64,000 bases of DNA from Phoronis australis (taxonomy: Eukaryota; Phoronida; Phoronidae). The translations under genes were made by a program, and so were the position numbers. The notes under the pieces were generated by a model. That model saw only the letters and a program-made list of their open reading frames with translations, was not told the DNA's origin and ran no database searches. The stretch is from assembly GCA_002633005.1 (NCBI GenBank), contig NMRA01000261.1, positions 126,001 through 190,000 on the forward strand, written 5' to 3'. Each line of letters opens with the position of its first letter. Position 1 is the first letter of the stretch. Positions 15,001 through 30,000 of the stretch are shown one piece after another.

Positions 15001-18000
15001 AATTAACTCAGAAAGCACAACTTATGAAATCTTTTGAGAAAATGATTTTAATTAACAGTCTACAGAAGTAGGCCTATGCTGCAAGTCTGAAACATTGTCA
15101 TGCCATGCGCTAGCGTGCACAATTCAGTCATACGTTGTTATTCAAGTGACATGTCTCACACTCCACCACCACAAGTCAAATTTCAAGTTTTTCATATCTT
15201 GTCCAGTGACACCACAAAGTAACAGTTTTGTTTTCTGTTGTTTCCACTCACTTCAATAATGATGAATCTGACAACGTTACTTATAAAAGACATGGGCATT
15301 CTCATTGATTTTCTCAAGATTTAATATCATTTTTTTACCCAAGCATCACAATTACACGTTTACAATCCTTTATGAATGCAATAACAGTAATATCCAATTT
15401 TGGGAAAAAATGCTCAAATAAATACTTTTTATTTCTCAAAGGCTTCTAACAAGGTGCCCACAATTTCTCAAAACATCAATTTCACAGAACTAATGTCAAA
15501 GCCTTTATTTGGTTCTACTTAGCATTTTTGAAAAAAGAATACTCAAAAAATTTAATACAAATGTCTGCGACTATATGTCCTAAAGTGGTGATTTTCCTGT
15601 TTGTACCAAATACCTGTTGTATCGATTGGAATACAGCACATGCAACTGATGCCAACTACCAGAGTGAAATTGTGGTTCATGAGTGAGACAAAATGTTCCC
15701 AAGACTAGAACTGTGGAGCACAAGGAGACAAAGGAATTGCACTGATGAGAAAAGAATGCTGCTGATCAGAACACCTATGACACCTACGAGCCAGCAAGTT
15801 AGGACTGTCTACACTGCACTCCACCCATGGAGAGGTGCCACAGACGGATGTTTACTTGATAACCAGGTGGGTTCAAACTTGGATGTTTACTTGATACCTC
15901 AACATAAATATGCTTATACCTTAAAGTCAACTCAGGTTGTGTGCAAAAAATCCACTTTTCACATGAATGATAACCTTTCATCTGCTCTAAAATCAACCCT
16001 CTACTTTTGTGATGCAAGAAAGTTGCGACTAATAATGTTCACTTGTTGAGGTAATTGGTAATTTAGTTACCAAGAATCAATACATAATTGTCAAGTATAA
16101 GATGTAGGTCCATACACCATTATGTTTTTAAAATCTATGATGAACACAGAATCTAACTAGTAATCCTCTTAACACATCTTTTTCTAAAAAAAAACCTTTG
16201 TTTTTCATGGAAAACACCGTAATTTACACAAACACAATTTATCTGTCTGAAACTTAAATTTTGTTTCTTTATTGTCACAAAAGTGCACCTTGGACTGTCT
16301 TTCAAAGCCTGCATGTTAGAGTGACAACTTTGATGTCAATAATCCATGAAAAATCTTGATATTTGACAGCCTGGTTATCCGGGACCATTGGCTTAAAAGA
16401 AAATCCCAAACACCCTTCTATGGCTAATAGAATTAAGAAACAGAATTCCCAAGTTCATGTGAAGAAATCCTGTTATAGGAAAACATGGTGATCTTGAAAT
16501 ATCACGTTATAGTAAAAACCTAGTCACGGAATTACGAATGTAAACACAACATTGTGTGATCATAAAGGATTTTAAAAACCTTTAGTTGTATGGATATATA
16601 TTATTAACACTTCAAAAGTTGTTTAAGAACTTCAAACCTTAGTAACAACAATAACCAGTTACTTAAATGTGTTTTGAAGACCAGCACAAATAAAGTAATT
16701 AGTATTCATTCAGTGACATCATATCAGCAGGAAGCTGAGTGAGTCAAGCATGGAAGATCTACACTACAGTAGTCACACACTACCAATTTGAACTTTATTT
16801 CTTGCACTTTATACACTAGATGCAACATTTTTACAGACCTTTATATTTTCTAGCCTAATTTCAGAGAAAAATCCAATAATTAGATGAAAAGCTTGATGAA
16901 AAAATCTTTCAGCTTAATTAAAGTTGACAGAAAAGATTAAACACTGATTGAGACCACTTACCATGCTGAATGGTGTCAAGTTGTTCCTTACTCTGATTAG
17001 AAGTGATTTCTGAACTTCTGAACAACTGACAGTTATTGCCTGCAGCCACATTCAGTGCATAACATGAGTCGCCAGATCAACTCATCTTAAGACGTGGTCT
17101 GGACCATTAACCATTAGGCAAATCTTACACTAACAGGATTTACACCGAAGTGGACGAGGAAGCGGGCACTGTTTACCCCAGGTTATCCGGTGAATTCTCG
17201 GCACATCAAAGGCTTTACGGTGACATCACGAATTGAAGTGAGCCAGTTGTTGTTCACGTGGGCTTGGCTGAACGTGTTGGATAAGATAATTGTGGTCGTA
17301 AACCAACTGTTTTGCATACGAGTTTTAAACGAAAAATAAGTAAAGCAATATGACCAACACCACTGTTTTTTAGAATTGAAAAGCAAATAGAAGCCGTCTT
17401 TGAATTTTTAAAAGCGATGCATTATAAGAAAGATTATCAAATAGGTTTTCTTCAGCATCGCAGCTAAGCCACGAGAATTAATTGGTGAATTGATTAAGAA
17501 AGGTTAGTCAAAGTCTGGCTTACGCTCTCTCAAGCCGCATTTACACGTGAAACAGCTGACCCGGCACAGCTAACACAGAACAGCCACTCTCGTCAGTGCA
17601 AGTGTGTGAATGTGTAAACACGACTGACACAGAGCACGTGACACCGTAACGGTCAGTTTTTGACACCGGTTAATAATAGGTAGAGCGAGTTACCTTCGAT
17701 AAGTTTCTCCCGAGTCAACTACATGTCTAGACACAACAGAGGCACGGCTTTCAATGCCCTTGCACAATAGCAAACATTCGGGTGATCAGCTGGCATTCTA
17801 TGTGGTTTGGACATTCGCTATTGTGTATGCGAGCACACTCAGACAGTCTTCTTGTAAGTAACTCATGCTAATCCAGTTTGCGATCTAATGTCGTACAAAT
17901 GCGACTAAAGTGGGGTACGTCGCGCCGTGACCTCTGACACAGTGACAACTGTCTATCATGTAAAAGCGGCTTCAGGTGTTGCGGTAACAAAAACACCAAA

Positions 18001-21000
18001 TGTTAACGTAGGAGTTGTCTCATGTATACTTCGTTCATATGCTAGCATTTTTGCTAGAACTTTCACTAGCAGCAAAAACATTAGGTTAACGGTTGCAAGG
18101 GCCACTTTTGCTGGCATTTTGCTCAGGTTTCAGTTACCCCAAAATTGCTGTCATTTTCGCAAGCACCTTTGTAGCAAGGCTGCACTGTATTGAAGTGGCA
18201 GAAAAATTGCATATACCGTAAACGTTCGGGTTAACGCCCTGGGGTGGGCGGTTAACCAGACATGGGCGCTTAAACGTGAAATTTCAAGAAATCCAGGGTG
18301 GGCGGTTAACCGAACATGGGCGCTTATTACAACAGGCAACCGCCCTGGGCGGTTAATCTTACCTCGTACTCGGAACGCGTAGCACTTTTCAAAGAGCGTT
18401 ATCGTCACGTCGCCACATGACGGGAAAAATGTCATAACAGCGGATGATCCCAACAAAGATTCTCTTGTCCTCAGATTAGTTATTCATTATTAAATTTACA
18501 GATGTTCTGAGTAATAGCCCCGTGGCATCCTGCAGTCTTGTTACTTTGCCCTCTAGAGCGCAGACAACCAGTGACCACGCAGCCTCTACTTGGATTTCAA
18601 CTATTTCAAGATGTAACCTTGTTAAAGTGCGCGCGTGCAAGCTTTACGTGTTGCAGAGGTCACAGCAGACATCAAATTTATGGTTACAGTCTCGTACTGA
18701 GCTGCCAAGTTCGTCTGAGAGCAGTTTTAAAATTAGTTGTAATAAAAGTTTGAAAAACTTAATTCAGATGTTTTTGTGTTTAGGATGTTTCGACACTCCG
18801 TGACTCAATGACATTTTCAGCGTATGGTTCTGCGACTAGCTATTTTATCTCGACCGCCCGGCATTGCTCACTTGCCGTTGCTCCAACCATGCTCGGCAAA
18901 GAACTAGGCCTAAGACAAGAATCGGGGTTAAGCAGCCGTGAGCCACTCGTCAATCAAGATTAAAATTTCGAGCCACAACATAAATATGAGATAAACGCCA
19001 CAAAACAGCAATGTTTCAATTCATTCTTAAACGATCACCTTACCAAACTTCGTGGTGGAAAAACATTTATTTTTCATGCAAGATGTCCACATTATCCTAT
19101 TTATATCACTTGCAATATCGCACTGCGGCACTGTTCGGTCCCGCTGTTGGCGCACAATGTCTCAGTCGGCTGACAATCGTGACTTGGAAATGCCATCAAG
19201 TAATATAACGGCCTCTTTCAATATGCATCTCGTTTTTTATGGCCAAAGATAGCGGCGGGAATCAGTGTGAGTCACCTGTCAATCACATGTTGGTGTCAAG
19301 GTAACATGCACTGCAAAGTGTGGGAACTTGCGCACGTGCACCAAAATGACTACAAAGTCACACATCAAAAGAGAATAGCCCAAAGTAACAAAATGGGCGT
19401 GACTATGTACTTTTAAGCTGTTGTTACGAAAGACCCAGTTCTTTATGATATTCTTCCGTTGCCAATGTTCCCCAAAACTGCAATGTCAAGTCTATTCCGA
19501 TATTTCCCGGCTCGATGCTCTCTGAGCCCATGCACGTAGGTAGCTGCATGCATCTCCTACCCACTATCGCCAATTTTCAGTCAGTCTACGTCGTAGATGA
19601 CTCGAATGGTAAGAGTTTTTGTTCAGGCTGAAACTGGCCAATGTATAAACAAAATTATTCTGGATGGCGAAAAAGGGGATGTGGAAACGATAATTCACAA
19701 AGTCACGCTTATACGTGGGGACTGACGCAAGAAATAGTAAAGAACAGCCAACGACGTTAGTATCTGCTGACGCCAGTTTGACTGAGATGCAATAAGCGAA
19801 AAACAAAATTTGACTAGCAGTTTTTTATTACCTCAAAATCATACACAAACGTACATTATTGCCAACCTTTGAATTCAGAAATCGATAGGCAGCAACGAAA
19901 TCGGTAACCCATTGAGGCACTTGTACTGTCCCTTCGGTCACCACACATCTTCTATAACCTGGCAGTTACATTCATCAAAATATTGAGAATTTGACATCTT
20001 TCCGTGAGTTGTGAGATTTCCTCAAAGTACGAGAGCTTCCCACCTTAATAGAATTCGGAGGGTTGGCAAAACCATTGTCACATTCTCGGGCCTTATTTTT
20101 TCGAATATATGATTTTTCTAGTGCACTGCAGACGGAAACTCAGCGCGGCAGACAAAGTCGCTGAAAACGGAGGTTTTGACGCCGGCGGCGTGCTTAAACT
20201 TTGCAAACATGGGAAGAAAATAAAGTGACAAAAACGTTCAAGTATTATATTTTGAAGTGAGTCCATGACCCTAGACAATAACTCGTTACTTGTATTGTAA
20301 TTCACATTGCTAAACCACCGTCTGGGAGGCCCGGCGTCGTTGTGCTCATTGTGATCATCGATCTTTTTCTAAAAGTCGGGGAATCGCTCGTTTCCTTAGC
20401 ACTGGGCGCTAAATCTTCATTCCTTAAGAGTCGGGGATGGGCGCTTAACCGAGAGGTGGGCGCTTAACTGGAAATCTTCAAAAATCGCAGGGGGGCGCTT
20501 AACTGAGCAGTGGGCAATTAAATCGAAAATCCACCTAAAGTAGGGGGTGGGCGGTTAACTGAGCATGGGCGTTAACCCGAACGTTTACGGTATTATGATA
20601 TATATTTGTATTAAGTAGCAAACTGGTGGAAGTGGATATTTTTCAGTTTGAAACAAATGAAATGTTCAAAACCAGTAAAGCCTTTAGTTGTACAAGAAAA
20701 TGGACCGTGAACTAACAACAGAAATTCACACTTCACTCAAAAACAATTGAAAATATCATCATTTTCGGTTGTCAAAACTTGCAAAATATTGTTTCAATGA
20801 CATCTGCATAGTAAAACCTAGTTCATAAAAGACTACAATTTTCTTAATCTTTATTTTCGTTCAGAAAGTTAGCTAAAGCAATATTTCGCTTGCCTTATAT
20901 TATGTACTAAATAGAAGAATAATTACCATGATTGAAACAGAATTATGTAATAGTACTATGTAATAGTATGAGACAAATGATGTCATCAAATCAACAAAGT

Positions 21001-24000
21001 GAAAGTAATTTATTATTATTTTGCATAAGTTCTAAAATTGTCTTCAAGCACTTTTTTATCCTAAGTTCTGTTAACAGCGAGACACTGAACTAATTCTTAA
21101 TGGAAACCCAGTTAGCAGAAGTTCTACATCCAGACAGAATATTAGCCATGAAAGCATACTGTACACAAATTGAAATTAGGCATGTGGAATACCATAAGGT
21201 ATGTTTTTAATAATTTGTATCACTACAATATGCTACACAAGCCATTTGAGGCATGTCTCCATTTGAAATGTAACTATGGCCACTTGATACAATACTGTTT
21301 CAATAAAATCAAGCATATTTTTAAAAGAATGTTTCTAATACACTCCATGTGGAGTCATGTTGAAAGTAAGAGACAATACAAACTGCCCCGAACCATTTCA
21401 CTGCCAAATGCACAGACTGGCAAGCTGAATACTTTTTCGTTCTCAAACCACTTAATCCTCAATTTCATGGGAGATAACTATACTTTAACAGTATTGGGAG
21501 ATAACAGGAAGACAGTTTTACAAATCTTGAACGCAAATGAAGTTCTTTGAATTTTTATGTTTTTTGAACAAATTGTGGTCCATCAAATACCTGACAAATT
21601 TTAATTGATGCAATGGCCTCTAAATTGTCCATCACCAAAGTTAAATTGACTGATCCAGCATCTCAGATTGAAATGTCAGATATGAGATCAGGTAACGTGC
21701 TGGCGAAGGCAGCCGGGTATAAAATTTCAACCAAAACCCTTCATTAACCATGGCAGTTTTTTTCACTTGAAATCTTGAATCCGCTTCCTGACGAATACCT
21801 GCCTCAACACATGACGTCATAATTTCAGAATTTCACAAGACAATGCGTGTGCATCCTACTATGAAAGTTTCATAGTAATCCACCATCAACTATCAGTTTT
21901 AAACAGTTTATAGTGATTGTACCCTATGTTATACATATATCTTCAAAACTCATTAGGAACTAAGAAATGCAGTTCTAAAAACTGTCAGTCAAAGAGTTAA
22001 TGGCCTGTATAATGACAGTCCAATGAGTTTCAAGTTGATACTGCAGGGATTAAAAGCACACTATACATGATAAAAAACCGTAAAGATTACAGTTGAAATT
22101 TAGTCAATAGTACTGCTTAACCCGCAAATGGCCAGAGGATAAGTACGATGGGTAACTGAACGGTACTATAATTAGTAATGGGCAGCATCCAGGGAGCCAT
22201 GTTAACACCAGGTGGAATTTATAATTTGCATTTTATGTGGTGAGAGTTCAGCATAACTGAATGGCATGCGCCTTGAGATTTTTGCATGCAAACGACTTTG
22301 CTAATCTGTGTATAATCATTTGATCGGTATTCTGGGAATCGCTGCTTTAGGATACTCGTACCAAAAAGAACGTTGCACTTCTGGTGCACGCGTGTAATAA
22401 GTGTTGTTTTCCGTCAATACATGCTGTTTACACGCGACCAAGTAGTGATGTAACGAGCTGACAGCCGTACCACAATGCATTTGAAAAAATGACACAAGCA
22501 GCGGTAATTGAAATCTATCAAATTAGACGTACATTCCATGGCAAAAATAACTGAACAGAATATTTTGATAATCATTACCTAGCCTTCACCCACAACACTG
22601 CCATCCAGGACGAAGCATGCCATATTTTTTCTGATTATTTTCAGTGTACATCATATTTGCCAAGCTTTTAGCTAGTTTATCTAAATTATACAAAAACCTG
22701 TGCAAATTCAACATTTTAGAGCAGAATTACGAAAAAACTGTTTGGCCTAATAAGCATTAATTTCCCACGTAGAAGCTTTCAACATTAAGAGCAATTACGC
22801 GACTACGGTATACACACCACAGGCAGGCAGGGATAAAGCCAACTCTGTTTGTTAGTGGCACATTCAATAATTTTGATCAAATCACAAACACAGTTAGATA
22901 GAACCAACAGCCATCCAAGCAACTTTTGCTACTCAAAATTGGAATCAGTCATCTAAGCAGATACTATAGCTCGTCCCATAAAGATTTCTAAGATGTCCAA
23001 TAAATATTTCACTTTGAATAACTAAAGTTTAAAGTAAACACGTATGGACGGAGTGGCATGGACTACATGAGGAGTAGAGATGTGCTTACCTTGAGTAGGT
23101 GTGCTTGAACTCTGTGTGCTGGTCTGACTCCCCTGTCTCGTCAGTCTATTGCCTGTCACACAGTTGTCACACTGATTACGTCCTCGTGAAAGGTCAGAAG
23201 CACATTTCAGCAGGCTGTACACAGGATCAGCTGTGGATACTGTAATATAGGGAGGGTTTGTGTACCAACAAACAAGGTAATAAATATGCTGGATACAGTA
23301 ATATAGGTGAGTTGTACCAATAAACATGGTAACAATGCTGGATATTGTAGTACATAGAGTTTGTGTACTAGCAAACAAGCAACATGTTGGATACTACAAT
23401 AGAGGAGAAATCAATTCACCAACACACAAGGTAAAAATTAGTTGCACACTGTAATACTGGGAGAGTCAAATGTACAAAATGCACGGATGATTAGAAATTG
23501 GATACTACAACTGAAGAGAGTAAACATAGCAATTCAAATGAATGGCAAGAACAAGGAAGAATCAAGGTTCCACTCCAAATCATGAACTAAAACAATAGTT
23601 TTTAAAGATGGTACCAGAAAGGGCTTTAATGAACAATCATATGTAATAAGATATTGAGTCCAGCAATAAAAGGCACCAGCCAACATGGTAAAAACATGCC
23701 GGTTAATTACCTTAATACTGTATACTGTGCAGTTGATAGTGACTGGGATAACACACTTAAACTAGTACAAACATTTAGATATTATAATTAAAAACAACAA
23801 CTTTTATCAGGTACTCCATAGAAGCGGAATAACACCAGTCAGAATATGCCAGGAAGCAAGGACTTGTTGGCTTACAGTGTGTGAGAGTATAGTCAGTCAT
23901 CGTGTGTTCTGGACTCACAGTCACATTGTGTATCTGTGGAACTATAATCACAGTCACAGTGGGTGAGTGTAACTTTGCTCACAGTCAGTGTGTGTGGGAC

Positions 24001-27000
24001 TATACTCACAGTCACAGTGTGTGAGGGATACTCACAGTCACAGTGAGTATGGGACTATACTCACAGTCACAGTGTGTGAGGGATACTCACAGTCACAGTG
24101 AGTATGGGACTATACTCACAGTCACACTAGTGTGTGGGACTATATCCACAGTCACACTCGTGTGTGGGACTATACCCACAGTCACACTCGTGTGTGGGAC
24201 TATACTCACAGTCACAGTGCTGAGCTGCATCTTCTTCAACCTCTCTCGCTCTTTCACTCTTGTCCCGAGAATCCAGCCTCTTCAAGAAACCTCGCATACC
24301 AGAGCTCTGGCAACATAAAAGGCCATCACAAGTGTGTTGCATAAAGATTTACCAAATCTTGTAAACCATTCTATGTCTGAGCAATAGAATGCATTGTTAC
24401 TTTTTCCTAAATCCTTAAAGGTATAAACCCAGACATTTTCGACATTTATAAACTTATAAATTCCATTACGTACCATTCCCCTGGACTGTTAAAACCAAGA
24501 AATTTCCAACACCACCATCTAATCACGTTCAGTTTGTTAGCATCAGGCGTGCTGTCACAACATAAATGCTAGATTACGTGAGCTGACAATGAGAGAGCTC
24601 ACCAGGACTATGTACACATTGGCTTGCCAATATTCTCCCCTTGCTATCGCAGTCAAACTTATAATGGCACGGCTATATCTCCACTAGCCGATAAGTGAAA
24701 TCGGGATAGGGGTGCGTAACAATTCAACTTGTAATGGGATCCTAAGTGCATCCAACCAACTCCCCTCTCTTATCGTCACCTCAGTTCACTTATATTGGAC
24801 ATCAGACATAGACAAGCCTGATGATAATCCCATATGAGAGTCATTTTGGTCAATGTGTACCACTCTTTGGCTAACACAAGGTCTTTAGGAAACTAAAAAA
24901 GGAAATGGCTGAATTGTAGCGATTACTTTTAGTGCCTCAGTCGCCACAGACACACATCTGTGTATTGATATGCCCAAGCATATATTTGTCAATATTTAAT
25001 ATACATGAGAGCAATATTAGTTTGGCAGTAACAACATTTTTTCGAATAAACACCTCGAGTTTGTCTGCATAAAACTACACTATGAGGAACACCATTAACT
25101 CGGATAATATGTACACTTGTTGGTCCAACAGTGTTATGAAGACAACTATTCACTTACACAAAACTATATTCGCTGGTCCGCCAGTGTCAAGAAGACAACT
25201 ATTCACTCGGACAACACTACACTTGCTGGTCCACCAGTACTATGAAGACGACTATTTACTCACACAACACTGTATTAGTTGGTCCAACAGTGTCAAGAAG
25301 ACAACTATTCACCAGGCGACAACACTACACTTGCTGGTCCATCAGTGTTATGAAAAAGACTGTAATTTACTCACACAACACTGTGTTGGTCCAACAGTGT
25401 CAATAAGACAACTATTCACTTGGACAACACTACACTTGCTGGTCCATCAGTGTTATGATGAAGTACATTCACTCAAACAACACTACACTTACAGGTCTGG
25501 ATTTTTGAGAACTCGAGTCTGTTTCAGAGGTCTTTTCTTCTGACACGGCTGTGGCATCCTCCTGATCTCCACTGGTTGACTTGATTGATTTGAAAGCCCT
25601 TTTCCACATTTTTCGAATACTATTTTGACTCCGTGACTTCATGAGGCTCTCTTGTCCATTGGCCACCTCACCATTCTGTTTTGGAGATAAAATCTCGATC
25701 TGTAAATGGAAATAATACACCAAGACTTCAGAAAGGATAGAGGTTTTCCATGATCTAGTTCTTCTTTCCAAGATTTGTATTGCCCAAAAATGTGCTAATT
25801 TTTGCTAATGACTAGCCATAATTGGAGGCACAAACTCATGACATGGTTTGCAAAATGAGCGTTTTTCGTTTATCTGAATTTTAAACAAGTTCAACTTTCA
25901 TGCCTCAGAGCATTATTTTGCCATTTTCTGTTTTCTTGAGTTGCCTCCATGAGCCACCAGCAACTTCATCACCCACACACTGAACATAAACACAGCTCTA
26001 CTTCATTCCCACACAAAACCAGTCCTAACATTAAAACCAGTTCAATGACAACCAAGAAAGTTGACCAACCATAAACGTGAAATCACAGTAAAGTTATTCT
26101 CACTGGAAGATGCTGCACTATAATGGTAAATTGCCAGTTAAGCTACACTTTATACCAACCCAAGAGTATGGAAAATATCAGCCGCTAATTAATTACACCT
26201 ACATTTAGTTGACCCAAAGCCTGGTTTACACAGTGGTGCCTTGCATGTAAAACCCAGCCTCTATCTCTACAGTGCTTAAGCCATTACACTTCTAGACAAA
26301 ATATACACAAATTGGTGGCCGGGGCTCCTTTGGGAGTTCTGCGTGCACTGACTATGCAGATTTTGCCTCAGCAGAAAACCAATATCAAATCACTAACGAC
26401 TGCTCATCTTTTAAATGATGAAAAGTAAGTCAACATGGCTATTACAACATTTCAACAGATTGAATAACTAGAACTGTAACATCACAAAATTAAACAACAA
26501 GAACTTGTTTGGCCTGTCTTCACTTCACTAATTAAAGTTATTTAGATAACTTGCAAGACATGCCAAGGTGGCAATTGACCACCTATGTCCCCTGAGGAGA
26601 GCTAATGCAAGCCAGGTGTTAAACCTTAAGAACCAGTCCGCAAATAACTTGCCTGAGGAAAGATAAATGCTGGCAACCTGAGTCCCTAGGTGGTTTTTAA
26701 AATATAGAAAACTAGTGCAGTGTAGGAAAAACTTTTTTATTTTATATTTACAAGGAACGGCACATTGCATGGCCGCAGTAACAAGTTGCTGAATTAATAA
26801 AACACAAGCACTAAAACTAGTCTACCAATAATTTCTACTCGAATTTATGTAAAACCATAGAAAAATTTGACAAACTACTGAACATCATATGTCAGAAACC
26901 GCTGATGGGATTCATACGAATCTTCAGATACTACGCTTTATACACTGTTCCACAATGCATTGTTAGGAACACTTCTGAGTTATAAAAAGAATATGAATTC

Positions 27001-30000
27001 TATGTTTTCCATGACAAAAATCAAAAGTTACATTAAAAGGAAACCAAACAATAATTTGGAAAAATTGCAACATTTTTTTGAGATTTCATCTTGAACATTG
27101 ATATCAAATTGCTTTAGGTCATGTTATACATACCGTTGTTTTGCTATCAACTTAACTTTCTTTTTTGCTGAATTTTACCAAAAAGAGAGTCAAGTAACCT
27201 AACTTTCATGAAAGATTGTTAAAAAGTCATTAATCCTAATCTGCAGGCTTTCTACTGTCAGAAAATAATACCTTAAGTGGGTTGAAGTCTACAGTTCTTA
27301 GATACTAGGCTACATATTCAATAAGGTTCTACATAACCTTTTACTCTTTCGTCATAAGACATCAAAACCATGATAGAATTTGACAGAATCCAGTTTTGGA
27401 AGAAAGGCAATGCCTGCAGTCCCGGTTGCATATACCCACTTGTACAGTCAGATTTACCCCCCACCCCTGTCAAGCTCAGAGACTGGTTGAAATTTAAATT
27501 GAAGATGGATAATTACAATATCAAAAGACGTTTAACGACTCCATCTAAACTGAACAAATCTCAGCAACAAAGATGTAACAGTCATCAGCACAGGCAGCAG
27601 GTAGATATTATTAACGAAGAGAGATTCTCCCTTACCTCATGTTTAACCTTTTTATCGCACTGTTTCTTCTTAATATCTGAAGTCATCTGCTATTAAATAA
27701 GAAACACTTGAAGTAACAACTCATATCAAATCATTAGTCTACCACTGGCTTGGGGCAGTCTCTTGGTATATTTCTATATGGTAAGAGTCAGCCCTGAACT
27801 AGCTATAGGCTGAGGAATCCAGTGCTGACAGTAAGATGTGATCTCTCTGACACCACAATTATACCAGGTACACTTCATATGAATGTCAGACTCTCCGACC
27901 ATCTGATTTGCATCAGGTGAAATATAAGATGGCCTGGAGTTCTGTGTTAACTACCAGTAAAACAAGCCAGAACAGCAGAGCCAGAGATATGCACTAAATA
28001 GGTTAACATTTGGCCACTTAAAGAACCCTGAAGACTCAATTAAAACAGATTCAAAAGTACAGTCGTAAAGGAGAGCCAACTAGATTACAGATCAATGCTC
28101 ACCAAAAACCACTGCTGTTCTGAAACCAATTTGGGGGTGCAAGTCTGGCATCAACAAAATAATGAGTGGACAGACTTATTTTAACTATTATGTATCTCCT
28201 GAGACTAAAATCATAGTTCAAATTCTCATTATTATTAATTACTATCATTATGTTTAATATTCTTTTTTATTATTACTATCCATGTGCCGGTACTATTATT
28301 CTTGGGTCTTTATCTTTTTCATGTTATTATTATCATTTATATTATTATAATTATCATTATCATTATTGTTTCCGACCATGTTTAGAGAAAACTCCTAGAC
28401 TACTTAATCCTGGAGACATAAATTTTTGTACACACATTTGAACTGCGTATATTTTAGCAGTAGTTTTATTACCCGCAATACATCATGAACACAAACAAGA
28501 ACAACGCAGAGCAATGAGCTGCTCCTATGACTACAAAGCAAATGGTGTGATTCTAGGAGTGTTTAATAGTATCATAAAAATGACCACTAGATGGCGCAGT
28601 ATACATCAAACACATTCCAAAATGGGGCAGTGCAGTCGTCTCCCGAACAGAAAGCTATTTGCAAAATTCCATAAGATCAGTCACTGATTACAGAGGCAAA
28701 CCGGAAATATCGAGGCAAACCGGAGGTATCGAGGCAAACCGGAGGTATCGAGGCAAACCGGAGGTATCGAGGCAAACNNNNNNNNNNNNNNNNNNNNNNN
28801 NNNNNNNNNNNNNNNNNNNNNNNNNNNNNNNNNNNNNNNNNNNNNNNNNNNNNNNNNNNNNNNNNNNNNNNNNNNNNNNNNNNNNNNNNNNNNNNNNNNN
28901 NNNNNNNNNNNNNNNNNNNNNNNNNNNNNNNNNNNNNNNNNNNNNNNNNNNNNNNNNNNNNNNNNNNNNNNNNNNNNNNNNNNNNNNNNNNNNNNNNNNN
29001 NNNNNNNNNNNNNNNNNNNNNNNNNNNNNNNNNNNNNNNNNNNNNNNNNNNNNNNNNNNNNNNNNNNNNNNNNNNNNNNNNNNNNNNNNNNNNNNNNNNN
29101 NNNNNNNNNNNNNNNNNNNNNNNNNNNNNNNNNNNNNNNNNNNNNNNNNNNNNNNNNNNNNNNNNNNNNNNNNNNNNNNNNNNNNNNNNNNNNNNNNNNN
29201 NNNNNNNNNNNNNNNNNNNNNNNNNNNNNNNNNNNNNNNNNNNNNNNNNNNNNNNNNNNNGGTGATGATGATGATGATGATGATGATGATGGTGGTGGCA
29301 TTGATGAACATGATAACATTCATATGACGAACAAAGATGTCAGAAATGAGTAGGGTAAACCAACAAAAAAAGTTAAGCAAAATCAGTCAAAAAAGGAACA
29401 GTGTTATAAGAAAATCTTGAATAATTCAAAAAGCAGACTTTCTAGCGAAAAATGGAAAATATCTTTTGAAAGCCTGTTCAAAACTCTATCTAAAAAGGTA
29501 GTTTCACAAAATACCGTAAAATTTTCGAATATTTTCAAATTTTGCATTTTTTTGAAGTTGAAAGTCACATAACGGTAACTCAAAAACGTTAAGCCTGAGA
29601 AAATGATTGTACAGGTCATTTGAAAGAGTATACCTCAGAGAATTCACATGCAAAAGTTCACGTCATTTTTTCTTCCCGTTTAAAGTGGCACTCCAGCATG
29701 ATTATCCGTCATCGTGAAAGCAACTTCTGGTTGAGCAGCACTCGATATTATTTAGTTACAGGAAACTAACACATGAAAAAGTTCAAAGCAATTGGTCATA
29801 CAATGCGCCCTCCACAGGACAAAACATTTTTGTTCCGATATCGTGGTGCACAGAATCATGCACAATGGCCGATATTTCCGCCATCTTTGACCGGAAGTAA
29901 ATGATTTCTGGCACATTTGTAGAACACGTCTGGTACAATAATAGGAACAATTTTCAGCCATGTATGTCGAAAATTGCAGGCTCTATGATCATTTGAAACA

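Noticed and set aside
15693-16049. 118-codon plus-strand frame
   Set aside because: No motif, no paralogue in the window, and antisense to an intron of a well-supported gene.
21170-21550. 126-codon plus-strand frame
   Set aside because: No recognisable domain, no splice or promoter context, and composition like the surrounding intron.
25082-25543. 153-codon plus-strand frame
   Set aside because: Covers the minisatellite and runs antisense through the end of exon 10; no domain, start context or conservation of codons between repeat units.
28659-29380. Long open frames on both strands across 28.7-29.3 kb
   Set aside because: They exist only because the N gap has no stop codons; the real sequence on either side is tandem or trinucleotide repeat.
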